A DNA stretch of 64,000 nt from Persicimonas caeni (GCF_006517175.1 NZ_CP041186.1:4553074-4617073), one strand, 5' to 3'; positions 6,984 through 16,569 are shown, numbered from the stretch's first letter. Notes: a model not told the origin generated them from the sequence alone. Translations and numbers: made by a program.

Positions 6984-8999
6984 ATGGGTGAGAAGACATC
7001 CTCGAAAGAGAAGAAGTCCGCTGGCGGAAAGGCACGCGGTGATGCGCACTTCGATCCGCAGAGCTTGATTGGCGAGGTTCTCGACGACCGTTACGAGATC
7101 GAAGAGTGCATCGGGCGCGGTGGCATGGGTGTGGTGTATCTGGCCAGCCAGAGCGCGCTCGACCGCAAGGTCGTCATCAAGGTGCTGCCGCCCACGTTTG
7201 CCGAGGACGAAGAAGCCTCGGCACGCTTCGAGCGCGAAGCGCGTGGCATGAGTAAGCTGCAGCACCCGCATATCGTCTCCATCTACGACTTCGGCTACCA
7301 CGGCGATCAGGCCTATATCGTCATGGAGTACGTCGAGGGGATCACCCTTCGGCGGTTCATCAAGTCGACCAGTTCGGTCGACTTTTCGGTCTTCGGCGCC
7401 ATCGCCCTGCAGATCTTGGAGGGCATCAGCGAGGCGCATTCGCTGGGGCTTGTCCACCGGGACATCAAGCCGTCGAATATCATGCTCACCGAGCGGCGAG
7501 GCGAGAAGAACTACGTCAAGATCCTCGATTTCGGCCTCGCCAAGCTGGTCAAGGGCTCGACGGACGTGACCAAGGAGCAAAACCTGGTCGGCTCGGTGGC
7601 CTTTTTGGCCCCCGAGCAGATCATGGGCAACGACACCGACGAGCGCGTCGACGTGTACGCGCTGGGCGTGTTGTTCTACTTCATGCTCACCGGCGAGAAG
7701 CCGTTTGTGGGCGACGACGACGTCGCAGTGCTCTACCAGCACGTCCACAACGAGCCCGAGCGCCTCGAAGAGCGGCTCGTCGCGGGCCACGATATCCCCA
7801 AGTCGGTCCTCGACCTCATCCACCGCGCCCTCGCCAAAGATCCGGCCGAGCGTTTCCACAACGCCGGCCAATTTTTGTTCGAGTTCGGCGCGTGCATCGA
7901 CGGCACCGACATCTCTTCGCCGCACGTCAGCGGAGAATTCAACACCGCCTCGCGCGTCGCCAAGTTGAGCAGCCTGTCGCCCGACGACCCGAGCGCGCAG
8001 ATCTCGCGGCAACGTCGGGAGACGCCGATTCACCAGGTGCCCGCCGACGCCACCCCGTCGCATCATTCGGGCCTGGTCGCCCTCGGCGCCGACCCGAGCA
8101 CCGGGCAGGTGACTTGGGTGAGCGGCGAGCACTTGCTCAAAGTCGAGAAGCAAAACCGGCTGCGCAATATTCTGTTGGGCGTCTTCGGCGTGTTGTTGGT
8201 GGGCGGTGCGGCCTTCTTCTTCTATTCACAGCAAGCCGACATCCCCAGCCAAGAGAAGGTCCAGGGAGATATCGAGCAGGCGGTGGCGCTCATCGACAGC
8301 GGCAAGCTCGGCCAGGCCGAGGGCGCGCTGGAGATGGTCGAAGAAGACCTGAAGCACTACCCCGACCTCAAGAGCAAATACGTCGCCGCCGAGGACCGCC
8401 TCGAGATCGCGCAGTTGATGGCCAACGCCGCGCTCAACGCCGAAGATGGCGAGTTCGAAAAGGCGCTCGAGACCTACAAAAAGGTGTTGAGCCGCAACCC
8501 CAATCACGAGGGCGCCCGCGAGCAGTTGAGCGCAGTGCGCGAGAAGATGGACGCGGCCGCGGCGGAGAAGGCGGACGACGAGGCGAGCGCTGACATGGAG
8601 TTCGAGGCCGACGACACCGCCTCGAAGCCGGCGCCGACGCCCGAGCGAACGGGCGCGAAGGCTCCGCAGCGCACCCAGCGCTCGACCGGCTCCTCCAAGT
8701 CGACGGGAGCGTCGGGCGCGAAGGCCAAGCGGGCGAAGACGCAACCGTCGAAGAGTGCGAAACCCTCGACCCGTACGACGAAGAAGGCGACCGAGAAGGC
8801 CGCCAAGTCGGACAAGCCTTCCGAGACGGCTCCCAAGAAGACTACTTCCAACAAGTCGGCCTCCAAAAAGGAGAAGGCTTCGGACGACACGCTGCTGCTT
8901 CCCTCCGACAAGGAGTCGGGCTCGGACGACGACCCGAGCGGCGGCGACCTGTTGCCGGCCGACGACGGCAGCGGCGGCGGCGACCTGTTGCTCGACTGA
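6984..8999 (+). CDS. Hanks-type Ser/Thr protein kinase with membrane span and TPR tail
   Basis: 671 aa from ATG 6984 (a GTG at 6969 is also possible). Kinase domain about residues 37-310: Gly-loop GRGGMG 44-49, ATP-binding Lys66, alpha-C Glu85, catalytic HRD 158-160 with Lys162 and Asn165, DFG 182-184, APE 209-211. All catalytic residues are present. A membrane span follows at about 392-412, then a TPR-like helical region (GELEKALETYKKVLSRNP type), then a Lys/Ala/Ser/Thr-rich tail ending with acidic GGDLL repeats. The C-terminal part is expected to be periplasmic. This layout is typical of myxobacterial signalling kinases. It ends at a strong bidirectional terminator. Confidence 0.95.
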   Translation: MGEKTSSKEKKSAGGKARGDAHFDPQSLIGEVLDDRYEIEECIGRGGMGVVYLASQSALDRKVVIKVLPPTFAEDEEASARFEREARGMSKLQHPHIVSIYDFGYHGDQAYIVMEYVEGITLRRFIKSTSSVDFSVFGAIALQILEGISEAHSLGLVHRDIKPSNIMLTERRGEKNYVKILDFGLAKLVKGSTDVTKEQNLVGSVAFLAPEQIMGNDTDERVDVYALGVLFYFMLTGEKPFVGDDDVAVLYQHVHNEPERLEERLVAGHDIPKSVLDLIHRALAKDPAERFHNAGQFLFEFGACIDGTDISSPHVSGEFNTASRVAKLSSLSPDDPSAQISRQRRETPIHQVPADATPSHHSGLVALGADPSTGQVTWVSGEHLLKVEKQNRLRNILLGVFGVLLVGGAAFFFYSQQADIPSQEKVQGDIEQAVALIDSGKLGQAEGALEMVEEDLKHYPDLKSKYVAAEDRLEIAQLMANAALNAEDGEFEKALETYKKVLSRNPNHEGAREQLSAVREKMDAAAAEKADDEASADMEFEADDTASKPAPTPERTGAKAPQRTQRSTGSSKSTGASGAKAKRAKTQPSKSAKPSTRTTKKATEKAAKSDKPSETAPKKTTSNKSASKKEKASDDTLLLPSDKESGSDDDPSGGDLLPADDGSGGGDLLLD

Positions 9000-9030
9000 G
9001 TCCATCGACAAAACGACTCGTGAAACGAGA

Positions 9031-9066
9031 AAAGCCCCGCCGGCAATCGAGCCGGCGGGGCTTTTT
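9031..9066. terminator. Bidirectional intrinsic terminator
   Basis: A perfect 14-bp stem (AAAGCCCCGCCGGC at 9031-9044), a 6-nt loop AATCGA, and the complementary arm, followed by a T run. It lies between the kinase and the binding-protein gene, which converge. The A tract on the left gives a T run on the other strand, so it should end transcription from both sides. Confidence 0.95.
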
Positions 9067-9097
9067 AGCGTGTCAGGATGCCGCGTGGCCTGTGGCC

Positions 9098-11083
9098 TTA
9101 CGGCGTCGGAATCGGCTGCCACACGCCGTGATTCTCGCCGGGGATGAGCCCGTAGACCTGGGTGGGGACACCCTCGTAGACGGTGCTTCCGCCGCCGGTC
9201 TGGCGAGAGGTGACGCTTAGCAGCAGGTAGTTCGAGCGCACCGTACCGACGTTGACGTCGTTGTCGAAGGTGAAGTCGAGCGCACCGGAGACGCCGACCA
9301 TGTCGATATCTCCGCCGTTTTTGAGGGCTTCGCGCGCGTCCCCCGGGAAGCTCGTGTTCTCCTCGAGCACGATCTCGGTGCCGGTATCGGCGTTCTGCAG
9401 GCGACCCTCTTCGATGACCTGGGTGACGTTGGCGCCGCTCAAATCGCTGCCCGAGGGCACGCCGGCCATCGCGAAGATGGCCATGTACGCGCCGTCGTAG
9501 GCGACTCCACCGACCGAGGTCTGCGCGGGCGCCGAGAAGGTGATCGAGTAGCGCTGTTGCCACTTCGTATAATACGGCTGGTTGAAGATATTGGGCGCAA
9601 TCGCCTCGACGTTGCCCATCAGCGCTTCGCTCAAACCCTGGTCGCCGGCGAACATATTCGGGGAGTCGGCGGCGCCGCCGTGGCTGAAGACGTAGCGCTT
9701 CGACAGGGCGGCTTGTTGGCTGGGAAGCGCCGAGATGTAGCCCTTGGCCAGCGAGGCGGTCTCGCCGGTGCCCACGAAGAGCACGATGTCGGCGGTCGGC
9801 AGCGCGTCGTTGCCGCTGAGCGCGGCGCCGATGACGTTGCCGAACTCTTGGGCGATGCGCGTCTCGTCGAAGTCGAGTGAGGCCGGGTCGGCGTACTTGT
9901 AGAACTTGACCGTCGCGTCGGCGTAGCGGTCGGTGAAGCGGCTGATCAGCAGGCTCTGCAGGTCGCGGCCGTACTGGTCGTCTTTGTAGAAGACGGCGAC
10001 CTGCGGGGTGCTGTCTTTGCAGGGCGTGTCCGGCTTGGTGCTGTCGAAGACGTAGCCGGGGCCGAAGGTCTGCTCGCAGGTGGTGTCGTCGGTGCACTCG
10101 CTGCCGGCGCGCGCCACGCAGCTTTGCCAGCGAAGATTCTGGGTGCGGTCGACGATGGCCGAGGACTGGTAGCGGTCGTTGGCGATAATCTGGAACGAGT
10201 GCTTGCCAGTCGACTCGAGGTTGCCGATGGCCGGGGACGTCGCGCCGATGGCGATGGCGCCCATCGGGTCGTCGAAGGTGCCGTCGTTGTCGGCGTCGAC
10301 GGCGGCGACTTCGCGCACGGTGTCGAGGTAGGTGCTACTGGTCAGCGGGCCGACCACGATGGGCACGCCGATATCCTTCATGTGCTGGGCGACCTCTTGG
10401 CCGGTCTGCGAGCTTCCGCCTTCGCAGTGCAAGTGGGCGACGGTGTGGCCGCTGGGGAGGGTGAAAGCGTTGCTGGCGTACTCGATGACCGCCATGCGTA
10501 CGCCGTTTTTGATGGTGGTGCCCAGTCCCTGATAGGCCGCGCCCTGAGTCGGGATGATCGAGCCGAGCAGGATGATGTTGTCGCGGTCGCTGTTCGGGTA
10601 GTAGATGTCGTCGCACGAGGCGTGCGCGGTGTCCACGCAGGTGCCCGACGGGGCGCAGTAGTAGCTGTCGCCGAACCGGTCGATGCATTCTTGCGTGATG
10701 GCGCAGACGAGCGACGGTGCGTCCGGCTCGTCCTCGACGTCGTTGGTGTCGCTCGGATCGACGTCGCCCACGTCACCGGCGTCGGCGTCGCCCCCGGCGT
10801 CTCCGGGCGGCTCGATGGTCTGGCACACGCCGCTCTGGCAATTGGCGTCGGCGCCGCAATCGCTGTCGGTGCGACACTGTCGATTGTCGTCGACCACGCA
10901 CTGGTTTTGATCACATACGTAAAACTCGCCCTCTGCGGGCTGTTCGATCTGGAGACAATCACTGTCGACTTCACACTCGGTGAAATCGTAGCGCAGTGAG
11001 CAGCCGCCTAGTGCCGTGAGCGCTCCGGCAAAGAGCACCAGGCTGGCTAGCCTCATCCCTATCTTCTTGTGTCGTGACTTCAT
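9098..11083 (-). CDS. Periplasmic binding protein type 1 lipoprotein (branched-chain amino acid receptor-like)
   Basis: 661 aa. Lipobox LGGC with Cys28. Next comes a Cys-rich segment with the pattern CxxDSDC...CxxNQC...CRTDSDCG...CQSGVC, seen in myxobacterial surface proteins, then an Asp/Gly/Ala linker (about residues 90-125). The rest is a type-1 periplasmic-binding fold (DNIILLGSIIPTQGAAYQGLG, VPIVVGPLTSSTYLDTVREV, VAVFYKDDQYGRDLQSLL). No ABC permease or ATPase is nearby, so it may be a sensor or scavenging receptor rather than a transporter component. It is convergent with the kinase; their 3' ends share a terminator. Confidence 0.88.
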   Translation of the reverse strand: MKSRHKKIGMRLASLVLFAGALTALGGCSLRYDFTECEVDSDCLQIEQPAEGEFYVCDQNQCVVDDNRQCRTDSDCGADANCQSGVCQTIEPPGDAGGDADAGDVGDVDPSDTNDVEDEPDAPSLVCAITQECIDRFGDSYYCAPSGTCVDTAHASCDDIYYPNSDRDNIILLGSIIPTQGAAYQGLGTTIKNGVRMAVIEYASNAFTLPSGHTVAHLHCEGGSSQTGQEVAQHMKDIGVPIVVGPLTSSTYLDTVREVAAVDADNDGTFDDPMGAIAIGATSPAIGNLESTGKHSFQIIANDRYQSSAIVDRTQNLRWQSCVARAGSECTDDTTCEQTFGPGYVFDSTKPDTPCKDSTPQVAVFYKDDQYGRDLQSLLISRFTDRYADATVKFYKYADPASLDFDETRIAQEFGNVIGAALSGNDALPTADIVLFVGTGETASLAKGYISALPSQQAALSKRYVFSHGGAADSPNMFAGDQGLSEALMGNVEAIAPNIFNQPYYTKWQQRYSITFSAPAQTSVGGVAYDGAYMAIFAMAGVPSGSDLSGANVTQVIEEGRLQNADTGTEIVLEENTSFPGDAREALKNGGDIDMVGVSGALDFTFDNDVNVGTVRSNYLLLSVTSRQTGGGSTVYEGVPTQVYGLIPGENHGVWQPIPTP

Positions 11084-11137
11084 GAAAAACTGCCCGCTAT
11101 TCGTTGGGGTTGCGTATGCCCGGATTTCTTTCGCGCG

Positions 11138-12025
11138 TTAAAACTCGACCGAAAAGGTCATGCCTGCCCCCTCGGGGCCGACCTGGGGAGTCAGTTGCAT
11201 CGCCGTTTGGTCGGCCGGCACTTCGGTCTCCGACGGGGAGAGGAAGAAGTAGACGCCCAGGCCGGTCATCACGACGCCGAGGCCGAGCATCGAGTCGGCC
11301 ACGATCGACGAGGTTTCGCCGGTGGAGGCCGCGTCGCGTCGTGCCGTGCGCGTGTCGGCGTTGGCGAACTCGTCGTTGGCGTCACGCGCCTGCAGCGCGA
11401 AGTAGCCGGCGCCGCCGTACGCAGCCAGCGCCACCCCCATGGTGATCCACGCCGCCGTGTAATCTCGCTCGACGCGCATCGGGGCCGGCTCGTCGACCTC
11501 TTTGGCCTCGGCGAGCTTGCGGTCGTCGTGCTTCTCTTGAATCTTGTCTTCGTCGACCTCTTTGCCTTTCTCCCGAAGCGCCACCACCTCACGAAGGGTG
11601 CTGAGCCGCTCGAGGGCATCCTTGCGCGCTTTGATATCGACGCCGGGCTCGGTGACGAATTTTTCGTAATGACCGATGGCGGCCTTGAAGTGGCCCCGCT
11701 TCTCCTCGATGCGCCCCATATTATAGAGCAGGTTGGGCACCTGCTTGAGCGCATAGGCTTTGGCGAACAGCTCGAGCGACTGATCGAATTGCTCGGCGCC
11801 GTAGGCCTTGGCGGCCTGGCGGGTCAGCGCTTTGTAGCGTTTGTCGACGTCGGCCTTCTGGGCGTCGGTCTTCTGGGCGTCGGCCTCCGGTTGGTTCGCC
11901 TTCTTTTCAGAAGACTTCTCCGAGGCGTCCGGTTTCTCTTGAGCCACTGCCGGGGCGAGCATGCCGAAACAGAGAGCAGCCGATACGACGGCTGACAGAT
12001 ACGTCTTTCCAGACATGGTTCTCAT
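11138..12025 (-). CDS. Exported TPR protein with two C-terminal membrane segments
   Basis: 295 aa. Signal peptide ending APAVAQ, then a Glu/Lys/Ala linker. A TPR-like region runs over about residues 60-150 (YGAEQFDQSLELFAKAYAL, LLYNMGRIEEKRGHFKAAIGHYE). Two membrane segments follow, around AAWITMGVALAAYGGAGYFAL and SMLGLGVVMTGLGVYFFL. The start could be 12025 or the Met three codons in. Proteins of this layout commonly sit beside Ser/Thr kinases in Myxococcota and are of unknown function. It is on the same strand as the binding protein 54 bp downstream, so the two are probably co-transcribed. Confidence 0.8.
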   Translation of the reverse strand: MRTMSGKTYLSAVVSAALCFGMLAPAVAQEKPDASEKSSEKKANQPEADAQKTDAQKADVDKRYKALTRQAAKAYGAEQFDQSLELFAKAYALKQVPNLLYNMGRIEEKRGHFKAAIGHYEKFVTEPGVDIKARKDALERLSTLREVVALREKGKEVDEDKIQEKHDDRKLAEAKEVDEPAPMRVERDYTAAWITMGVALAAYGGAGYFALQARDANDEFANADTRTARRDAASTGETSSIVADSMLGLGVVMTGLGVYFFLSPSETEVPADQTAMQLTPQVGPEGAGMTFSVEF

Positions 12026-12178
12026 CCGTAAAAGGATAGCGAAGTTATTGGCTTCTTTGTCCTTAGTGTAGCGCGGATTGGGGGAGAAAATCCAGCGAGC
12101 CGTGCACTGTTTTTCTACACGGAAGACATTTGTGTTTGAGAACCAGTCGACGTGAGCTTTAAATACCCTCTTTGGTTA

Positions 12179-12595
12179 TCAGTTCAGCCCGCATTGCTTC
12201 ATGAACAGGTCGAGCTTCTGGGTCTCGCCGGGCAGGTCGACGTGGGTGATGTGGGTGATGACGCCGCGCTCGGGGTCGACCTCCAGGAGCTGCTCGCTCT
12301 GGTAGTGAAGCCGGTGGTCGTCGCAGCTGACGTCGTCGACATAGCGCACCCGCACCAGAGTTTCGGAGACCGGCCGGATGGAGTTGTCGTGGTAGACCTC
12401 GTCGAAGGTGCGCTTGGTCCACTCTTCGCTCTGCTCGAAGCTGTCGATAATCTTGTCGCGCCCGACCATGCGCCGGCCGCGAAACGAATAGATGGCCGCA
12501 CCGGCCAAGAGCTTGCCGGCGGCCTTATAGTCCTCGACGTCGATGGCGCGGGCGAACTGACGGGCGACTTCCTGCACGGTGTTCGGAGTGGTCAT
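12179..12595 (-). CDS. SnoaL/NTF2-like protein
   Basis: 138 aa, cytoplasmic. An N-terminal helix (TVQEVARQFARAIDVEDYKAAGKLLA) is followed by the curved sheet of the NTF2/SnoaL fold. Conserved Arg/Gly positions (IYSFRGRRMVGRDKIIDSF) are typical of a lid helix. Such proteins can be cyclases, isomerases or ligand binders; nothing fixes the activity. It is divergent from the hemolysin III gene, with a short palindrome in between. Confidence 0.75.
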   Translation of the reverse strand: MTTPNTVQEVARQFARAIDVEDYKAAGKLLAGAAIYSFRGRRMVGRDKIIDSFEQSEEWTKRTFDEVYHDNSIRPVSETLVRVRYVDDVSCDDHRLHYQSEQLLEVDPERGVITHITHVDLPGETQKLDLFMKQCGLN

Positions 12596-12634
12596 GGGTG
12601 TCCTCGCTGATCTCGATCATGTGCTTTGCTACGA

Positions 12635-12648
12635 AGTGTCGCTACACT
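12635..12648. promoter_or_regulatory. Possible operator palindrome between divergent genes
   Basis: AGTGT-CGCT-ACACT, a perfect 5-bp inverted repeat 40 bp upstream of the SnoaL start. A related half (AGTGTATG) recurs about 17 bp further. The size suits a dimeric repressor, but no regulator gene adjoins. Confidence 0.35.
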
Positions 12649-12789
12649 AGGCGTCGTGATGAAGTGTATGTAGCTGAACGACGTATCGGCAAACGCATCG
12701 GGCTCGAGCGGGTGTTCCTTTGAAACCCGCGCCCCCGAGCGAACATCGAAAGCGTAACCGACACGTCGAACCTTGGCGCGGAGTGACAG

Positions 12790-13500
12790 ATGCCAACCGA
12801 TATTGCCTCGACTGCCAATTCGAACCCTGCAGAAGCGACGAATTCGAAAGAGAAGCGCCTCCAGACGCTTGGCGAGGAGATCGCCAACGCCATCACCCAC
12901 GGGCTGGGCCTCGTGCTCGCCATCATCGGATTGGTCGTGCTCGTCATCAAGGCGGCGACCACCGGCGAGATGCTGCATATCGTCAGCTCGAGCATCTACG
13001 GGGCGACCCTGGTCACGCTCTACTTGGCGTCCACGCTCTATCACAGCGTGCAGACCCCGCGGGTCAAGCGCTGGCTGCGCGTGTTCGACCACACCGCCAT
13101 CTACCTGCTCATCGCAGGCACCTACACGCCGTTTATGCTCGTCTCCCTGCGCGGTGGCTGGGGCTTTACGCTCTTTGGCATCGTTTGGGGCTTGGCGCTG
13201 GTGGGCATCCTCTACAAGCTCTTCGCCTTCGGTCGCTTCAAGAAGCTGTCGCTGGCGCTGTACCTGGGCATGGGATGGCTCGCCATACTCGCCATCGAGC
13301 CGCTGTGGGAGAGCCTGCCCACTGGCGGCCTGGCGCTGATGGGCGCCGGCGGACTCGCTTATACCCTGGGCGTCATCTTCTACGTGCTGCAGCAAAAACG
13401 CTTCTTTCACACCGTCTGGCACCTGTTCGTCATGGGTGGAAGCGCGCTGCACTACGCCGCGGTGCTTCTCTTCGTGCTGCCCTCCTCGCCGATAGGATAA
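12790..13500 (+). CDS. trhA: Hemolysin III family (PAQR) membrane protein
   Basis: 236 aa with seven predicted membrane segments. Family marks: EEIANAITHGLG at the start of the first span, SSTLYHS-type motif (ASTLYHSVQTPRVKRWLRVFDHTAIY) with conserved Ser/His/Asp, and HTVWHLFVMGGSALHYAA near the C-terminus carrying the metal-ligand histidines. Bacterial members (TrhA/YqfA) are inner-membrane proteins implicated in membrane energetics and unsaturated fatty-acid homeostasis; the haemolysin name is historical. A GGAG precedes the start. Confidence 0.93.
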   Translation: MPTDIASTANSNPAEATNSKEKRLQTLGEEIANAITHGLGLVLAIIGLVVLVIKAATTGEMLHIVSSSIYGATLVTLYLASTLYHSVQTPRVKRWLRVFDHTAIYLLIAGTYTPFMLVSLRGGWGFTLFGIVWGLALVGILYKLFAFGRFKKLSLALYLGMGWLAILAIEPLWESLPTGGLALMGAGGLAYTLGVIFYVLQQKRFFHTVWHLFVMGGSALHYAAVLLFVLPSSPIG

Positions 13501-13584
13501 CCCCTCGCAAACAGTTGAAGCGAGCCGGGCGGGCGGTAGATTGCAGAGGAGCCAACACTGCATCTACATCCGCCCACGGCACTC

Positions 13585-14130
13585 ATGAACATGAACACAA
13601 GGCTTGCTGGTGCGCTCGTCTTCGCTGCGTTGATGGTCCCTCAATCGGCATTCGCCGATGACGGGCCCTGGATCGACGGCAACCTGGGGGCGTTCGGCGG
13701 GATGACGTTGTTTCCCGACACCGCCTACGTCGGCAGCTTCGGCCCGCAGGCCGACTTGGTCTTCGGCAAGCCGGGCTGGGCGTTACGTCCGCACGTGGGC
13801 GCGGGCTTCTCGTTCAACGTCGGCCCGGCGCCCTACGACTCCCATCTGTTGGCCGAAGCGGGCGCCGCGCTCGGTTTTCTGGGCGGCGCGCAGCTCGGCG
13901 TCGGCTCGGTCTTCGTGCCCCAGGACGGCGCTCTCCAGTGGGAGACGATGTACGTCGGCCTCAAAAAGGCGCTCTTCGCCGTGCCCATCCCCGACCCCTC
14001 CAACAGCACCCGCGAGACGGGCATGCAATTCGAGCTCGGCCCCTACTTTCGCTACCACTGGGGCATCGGCGACGACACCTCGCCGTCGTTTCCCTCCGCG
14101 GGCATCACGTTTGGCATCTCGCGTGAATAA
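13585..14130 (+). CDS. Small exported beta-barrel-like protein
   Basis: 181 aa. A signal peptide (to about residue 23, ...QSAFADDG) is followed by Gly/aromatic alternating strands (WIDGNLGAFGGMTLFPDTAY, ALRPHVGAGFSFNVGP, GMQFELGPYFRYHWGIG). This pattern suggests an eight-stranded outer-membrane barrel. No named family is recognised. It lies 38 bp before the FadL-like gene on the same strand, so they are likely co-transcribed. Confidence 0.7.
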   Translation: MNMNTRLAGALVFAALMVPQSAFADDGPWIDGNLGAFGGMTLFPDTAYVGSFGPQADLVFGKPGWALRPHVGAGFSFNVGPAPYDSHLLAEAGAALGFLGGAQLGVGSVFVPQDGALQWETMYVGLKKALFAVPIPDPSNSTRETGMQFELGPYFRYHWGIGDDTSPSFPSAGITFGISRE

Positions 14131-14168
14131 TTCGCACGCGCTGTACTCGCGTCGCTCCGTGCGGCACA

Positions 14169-15650
14169 ATGCCGCCGGTGACCACCATTTTGGATGTTTC
14201 GAGGTGGATTTTGCGACGTTTATTATGTGTGACTTTTGGCCTCGCCGCCCTGCTGGCGGCGGGCGCCGAGGCGGCGGCGAGCCCCTTTGAAATGTATGGC
14301 GCCGGCGGAAGGGCGGCGGCGACCGCCGGGGCGCAGACCGCCTCGGCCGAGGGCTCGGCGGCGATCTTCTACAATCTGGGCGCGCTCGCCCACAGCGAGT
14401 CGAGCATCAGCGTGGGCATCATCGGCGGGATCAACCGCTCGCGCATTCTGCTGATGGACCGACCGTCGGGCTACGACGTGCCCGACCTGGGCCCCCAGTC
14501 GCCGGCGGTGCCGTCGGGCTCGGAGCCCAACCCTCGCCAAGATACCACCGACATCGACTCGCTGTATGCGTTCAACCTCGGGGCGGTGACCTCGTTCGGT
14601 ATCGAGAATTTCCGCGCCGGCGTGCTCCTCAGCGTGCCGTCGTCGGGCTACGTCGACGTGAACACCCACTTTCCCGACGAGCGCGAGCGCATCTTCAGCA
14701 ACCAGCTCCACTTTACGCTCATCGACCGGCGCGTGCGCCGCATGGACCTCGAGCTTGGCGTTGCCTACAAAGTCGCCGACTGGCTGTCGGCGGGGCTGGG
14801 CGCGGCGTTCGTGCCCGGCTCGGGGATGAACACGAGCGTCTTTATCCCGGATGTGAGCGACCAGGGCGACGTCGACGTCAACTCCGACATCGACACCGAG
14901 AGCAACTGGGGCTTGATGGCCGGCGTGCTCGTCGACGCGACCGACGACTTGAGCTTCGGGCTGCAGCTTCGAAACGAGGTCTACTTCCGCATTCAGGGCA
15001 CCAACAATATCCGCCTGGGCACCGAGGGGGGCGAGGACGAGCGCATCATCGAGCAGGAGCTCGACTGGACGCCCAGCTACTCTCCGGCGAGTGCGGCGGT
15101 GGGCGTGGCGTGGACGGTGGGGCGCGCGCAGATCTTGGCCGACGCGCGCTACGAGCGCTGGTCCGATTTCAGAGACACCCACAGCCAGCCCACGAACTTC
15201 GAGGACACCCTGTCGCCACGGCTCGGCTTGGAGTACGAGCTCGAGTCGGGCAGCGACCTGCGAGCCGGGCTGGGCTGGGTGCCGAGCCCGGTGCCCGACC
15301 AGACCGGGCGCACCAATTACGTCGACAACGACCGGCTGATCACGAGCGCCGGCGCCTCCTACACCTTCGACGCTTTCGGCGCACCGCTGCAGCTCGACTG
15401 GGCCCTGCAGATGCAGCTTCTGTTCACCCGCGACACCGAAAAGGCCGTGCGCGGCGACTATCCCGACTGCGGCCCCGGCGTCGAGGCGCTGTGCGACGAG
15501 GTGCCCGACGACACCTCCGACCCGCGCACCGGCCAGCCCTACGACGCCGCACAGGGCCTGCAGACGGGCAACCCGGGCTTCCCCGGCTTTACCTCCGGCG
15601 GCTGGCTCGGCGCGGTGGTGCTCGAACTCTCCTGGCTTCCCGAGGATTGA
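14169..15650 (+). CDS. FadL/OmpP1-type outer-membrane transport protein
   Basis: 493 aa. Signal peptide (LLAAGAEA|AASP), then the FadL N-terminal region (PFEMYGAGGRAAATAGAQTA, GSAAIFYNLGALA), which corresponds to the plug and first strands. The barrel strands continue to the end (VVLELSWLPED). FadL-family channels take hydrophobic compounds such as long-chain fatty acids across the outer membrane by lateral diffusion. The specific substrate is unknown. Only 3 bp separate it from the following lipoprotein gene, so the two form an operon. Confidence 0.85.
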   Translation: MPPVTTILDVSRWILRRLLCVTFGLAALLAAGAEAAASPFEMYGAGGRAAATAGAQTASAEGSAAIFYNLGALAHSESSISVGIIGGINRSRILLMDRPSGYDVPDLGPQSPAVPSGSEPNPRQDTTDIDSLYAFNLGAVTSFGIENFRAGVLLSVPSSGYVDVNTHFPDERERIFSNQLHFTLIDRRVRRMDLELGVAYKVADWLSAGLGAAFVPGSGMNTSVFIPDVSDQGDVDVNSDIDTESNWGLMAGVLVDATDDLSFGLQLRNEVYFRIQGTNNIRLGTEGGEDERIIEQELDWTPSYSPASAAVGVAWTVGRAQILADARYERWSDFRDTHSQPTNFEDTLSPRLGLEYELESGSDLRAGLGWVPSPVPDQTGRTNYVDNDRLITSAGASYTFDAFGAPLQLDWALQMQLLFTRDTEKAVRGDYPDCGPGVEALCDEVPDDTSDPRTGQPYDAAQGLQTGNPGFPGFTSGGWLGAVVLELSWLPED

Positions 15651-15653
15651 GCT

Positions 15654-16568
15654 ATGCGACGAACACGGACGCAAATCGTATCGGCCACCTTGTTTGTAAG
15701 CATGTTTGTGAGCGCGGGTTTGCTGGCGAGCGCCTGCGAGATCGACCGCGGTGAGTCGAGCTTTCCCGACCAGGAACTCGTCGACGCCGGCGTGGCCGAT
15801 ACGGGCACCTCGATCGATGGCGGCATCGGCCAGGGGCCGGGCGCCGGCACGATGACGGGCACCTGGCTGCTGTACCACGAGCGAAGCACCTGTGTGTTGC
15901 GCCAGGAGCAGCTCACCCACGCCACCTACGTCGTCGAGCTGGAGCAAGACGGGGCGACCGTCACCGAGACGCGTCGGCTGTGCGATACGCAGCTGTCCGA
16001 GATTCTGGGCATGCAGCTCGAGATCCCCGACGTCGTCCTCGAGAATATCGAGTTCGTCTCAGTCGATCGGGGCGTCGTCTCCACGCTACGCGTCGGAGGC
16101 ACCTATGTGTCGGCGACCGAGGTGGCCCTGTGGGGCCTCGACCTCGACGAACCGACGACCGAGGCCATCCCCAGCGAACCGGAAGACCCGCGCGTGGTCG
16201 ACAGCGACGGTGACGGCAATCCCGGGGTGACCTTCGAGGTGGGCTCCGATTGCCGGCGCTATCAGGGCCAGCGCCAGATCATCAAATATCGGGGGAGCTT
16301 CACCGCGCCCAACCAGATCGACGGGCAGTCGACCGGCGTGACCGACGTGGTCGCGTTGGGCGGCTCGAAAGATTTTTGTGCCATCGCCCCGCCGGTCGAG
16401 TCGAACGACCCGCACAGCCGCTTCCGAATGGTGCGCGTCGACGGGCGCGGGGGCTCGTTCGACGCCGACACGGATGGGGACGGCCAGGTGAGCTGCGAAG
16501 AGGCGATGGCGGTGGCTCCGCTGGTGATGGACGATCGCGAGTCCGAAAACGCCAACTGCCAGGAGTGA
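15654..16568 (+). CDS. Lipoprotein with Asp-rich calcium-type loops
   Basis: 304 aa. Lipobox ASAC with Cys28, then a short Asp/Gly linker. Two Asp-rich loops, VVDSDGDGNPG around residue 185 and DADTDGDGQVSCEEA near residue 275, resemble dockerin/EF-hand calcium loops. The remaining sequence has no recognisable domain. Being 3 bp downstream of the FadL-like channel, it may be an accessory subunit at the outer membrane; this is inference from position. Its 3' end is 1 bp from the stop of the convergent GbsR-type gene. Confidence 0.75.
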   Translation: MRRTRTQIVSATLFVSMFVSAGLLASACEIDRGESSFPDQELVDAGVADTGTSIDGGIGQGPGAGTMTGTWLLYHERSTCVLRQEQLTHATYVVELEQDGATVTETRRLCDTQLSEILGMQLEIPDVVLENIEFVSVDRGVVSTLRVGGTYVSATEVALWGLDLDEPTTEAIPSEPEDPRVVDSDGDGNPGVTFEVGSDCRRYQGQRQIIKYRGSFTAPNQIDGQSTGVTDVVALGGSKDFCAIAPPVESNDPHSRFRMVRVDGRGGSFDADTDGDGQVSCEEAMAVAPLVMDDRESENANCQE

Positions 16569-16569
16569 G

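Noticed and set aside
8226-10097. A 623-codon minus-strand frame
   Set aside because: It spans the terminator and overlaps the kinase and binding-protein genes antisense or in another frame; composition is Arg-rich shadow.
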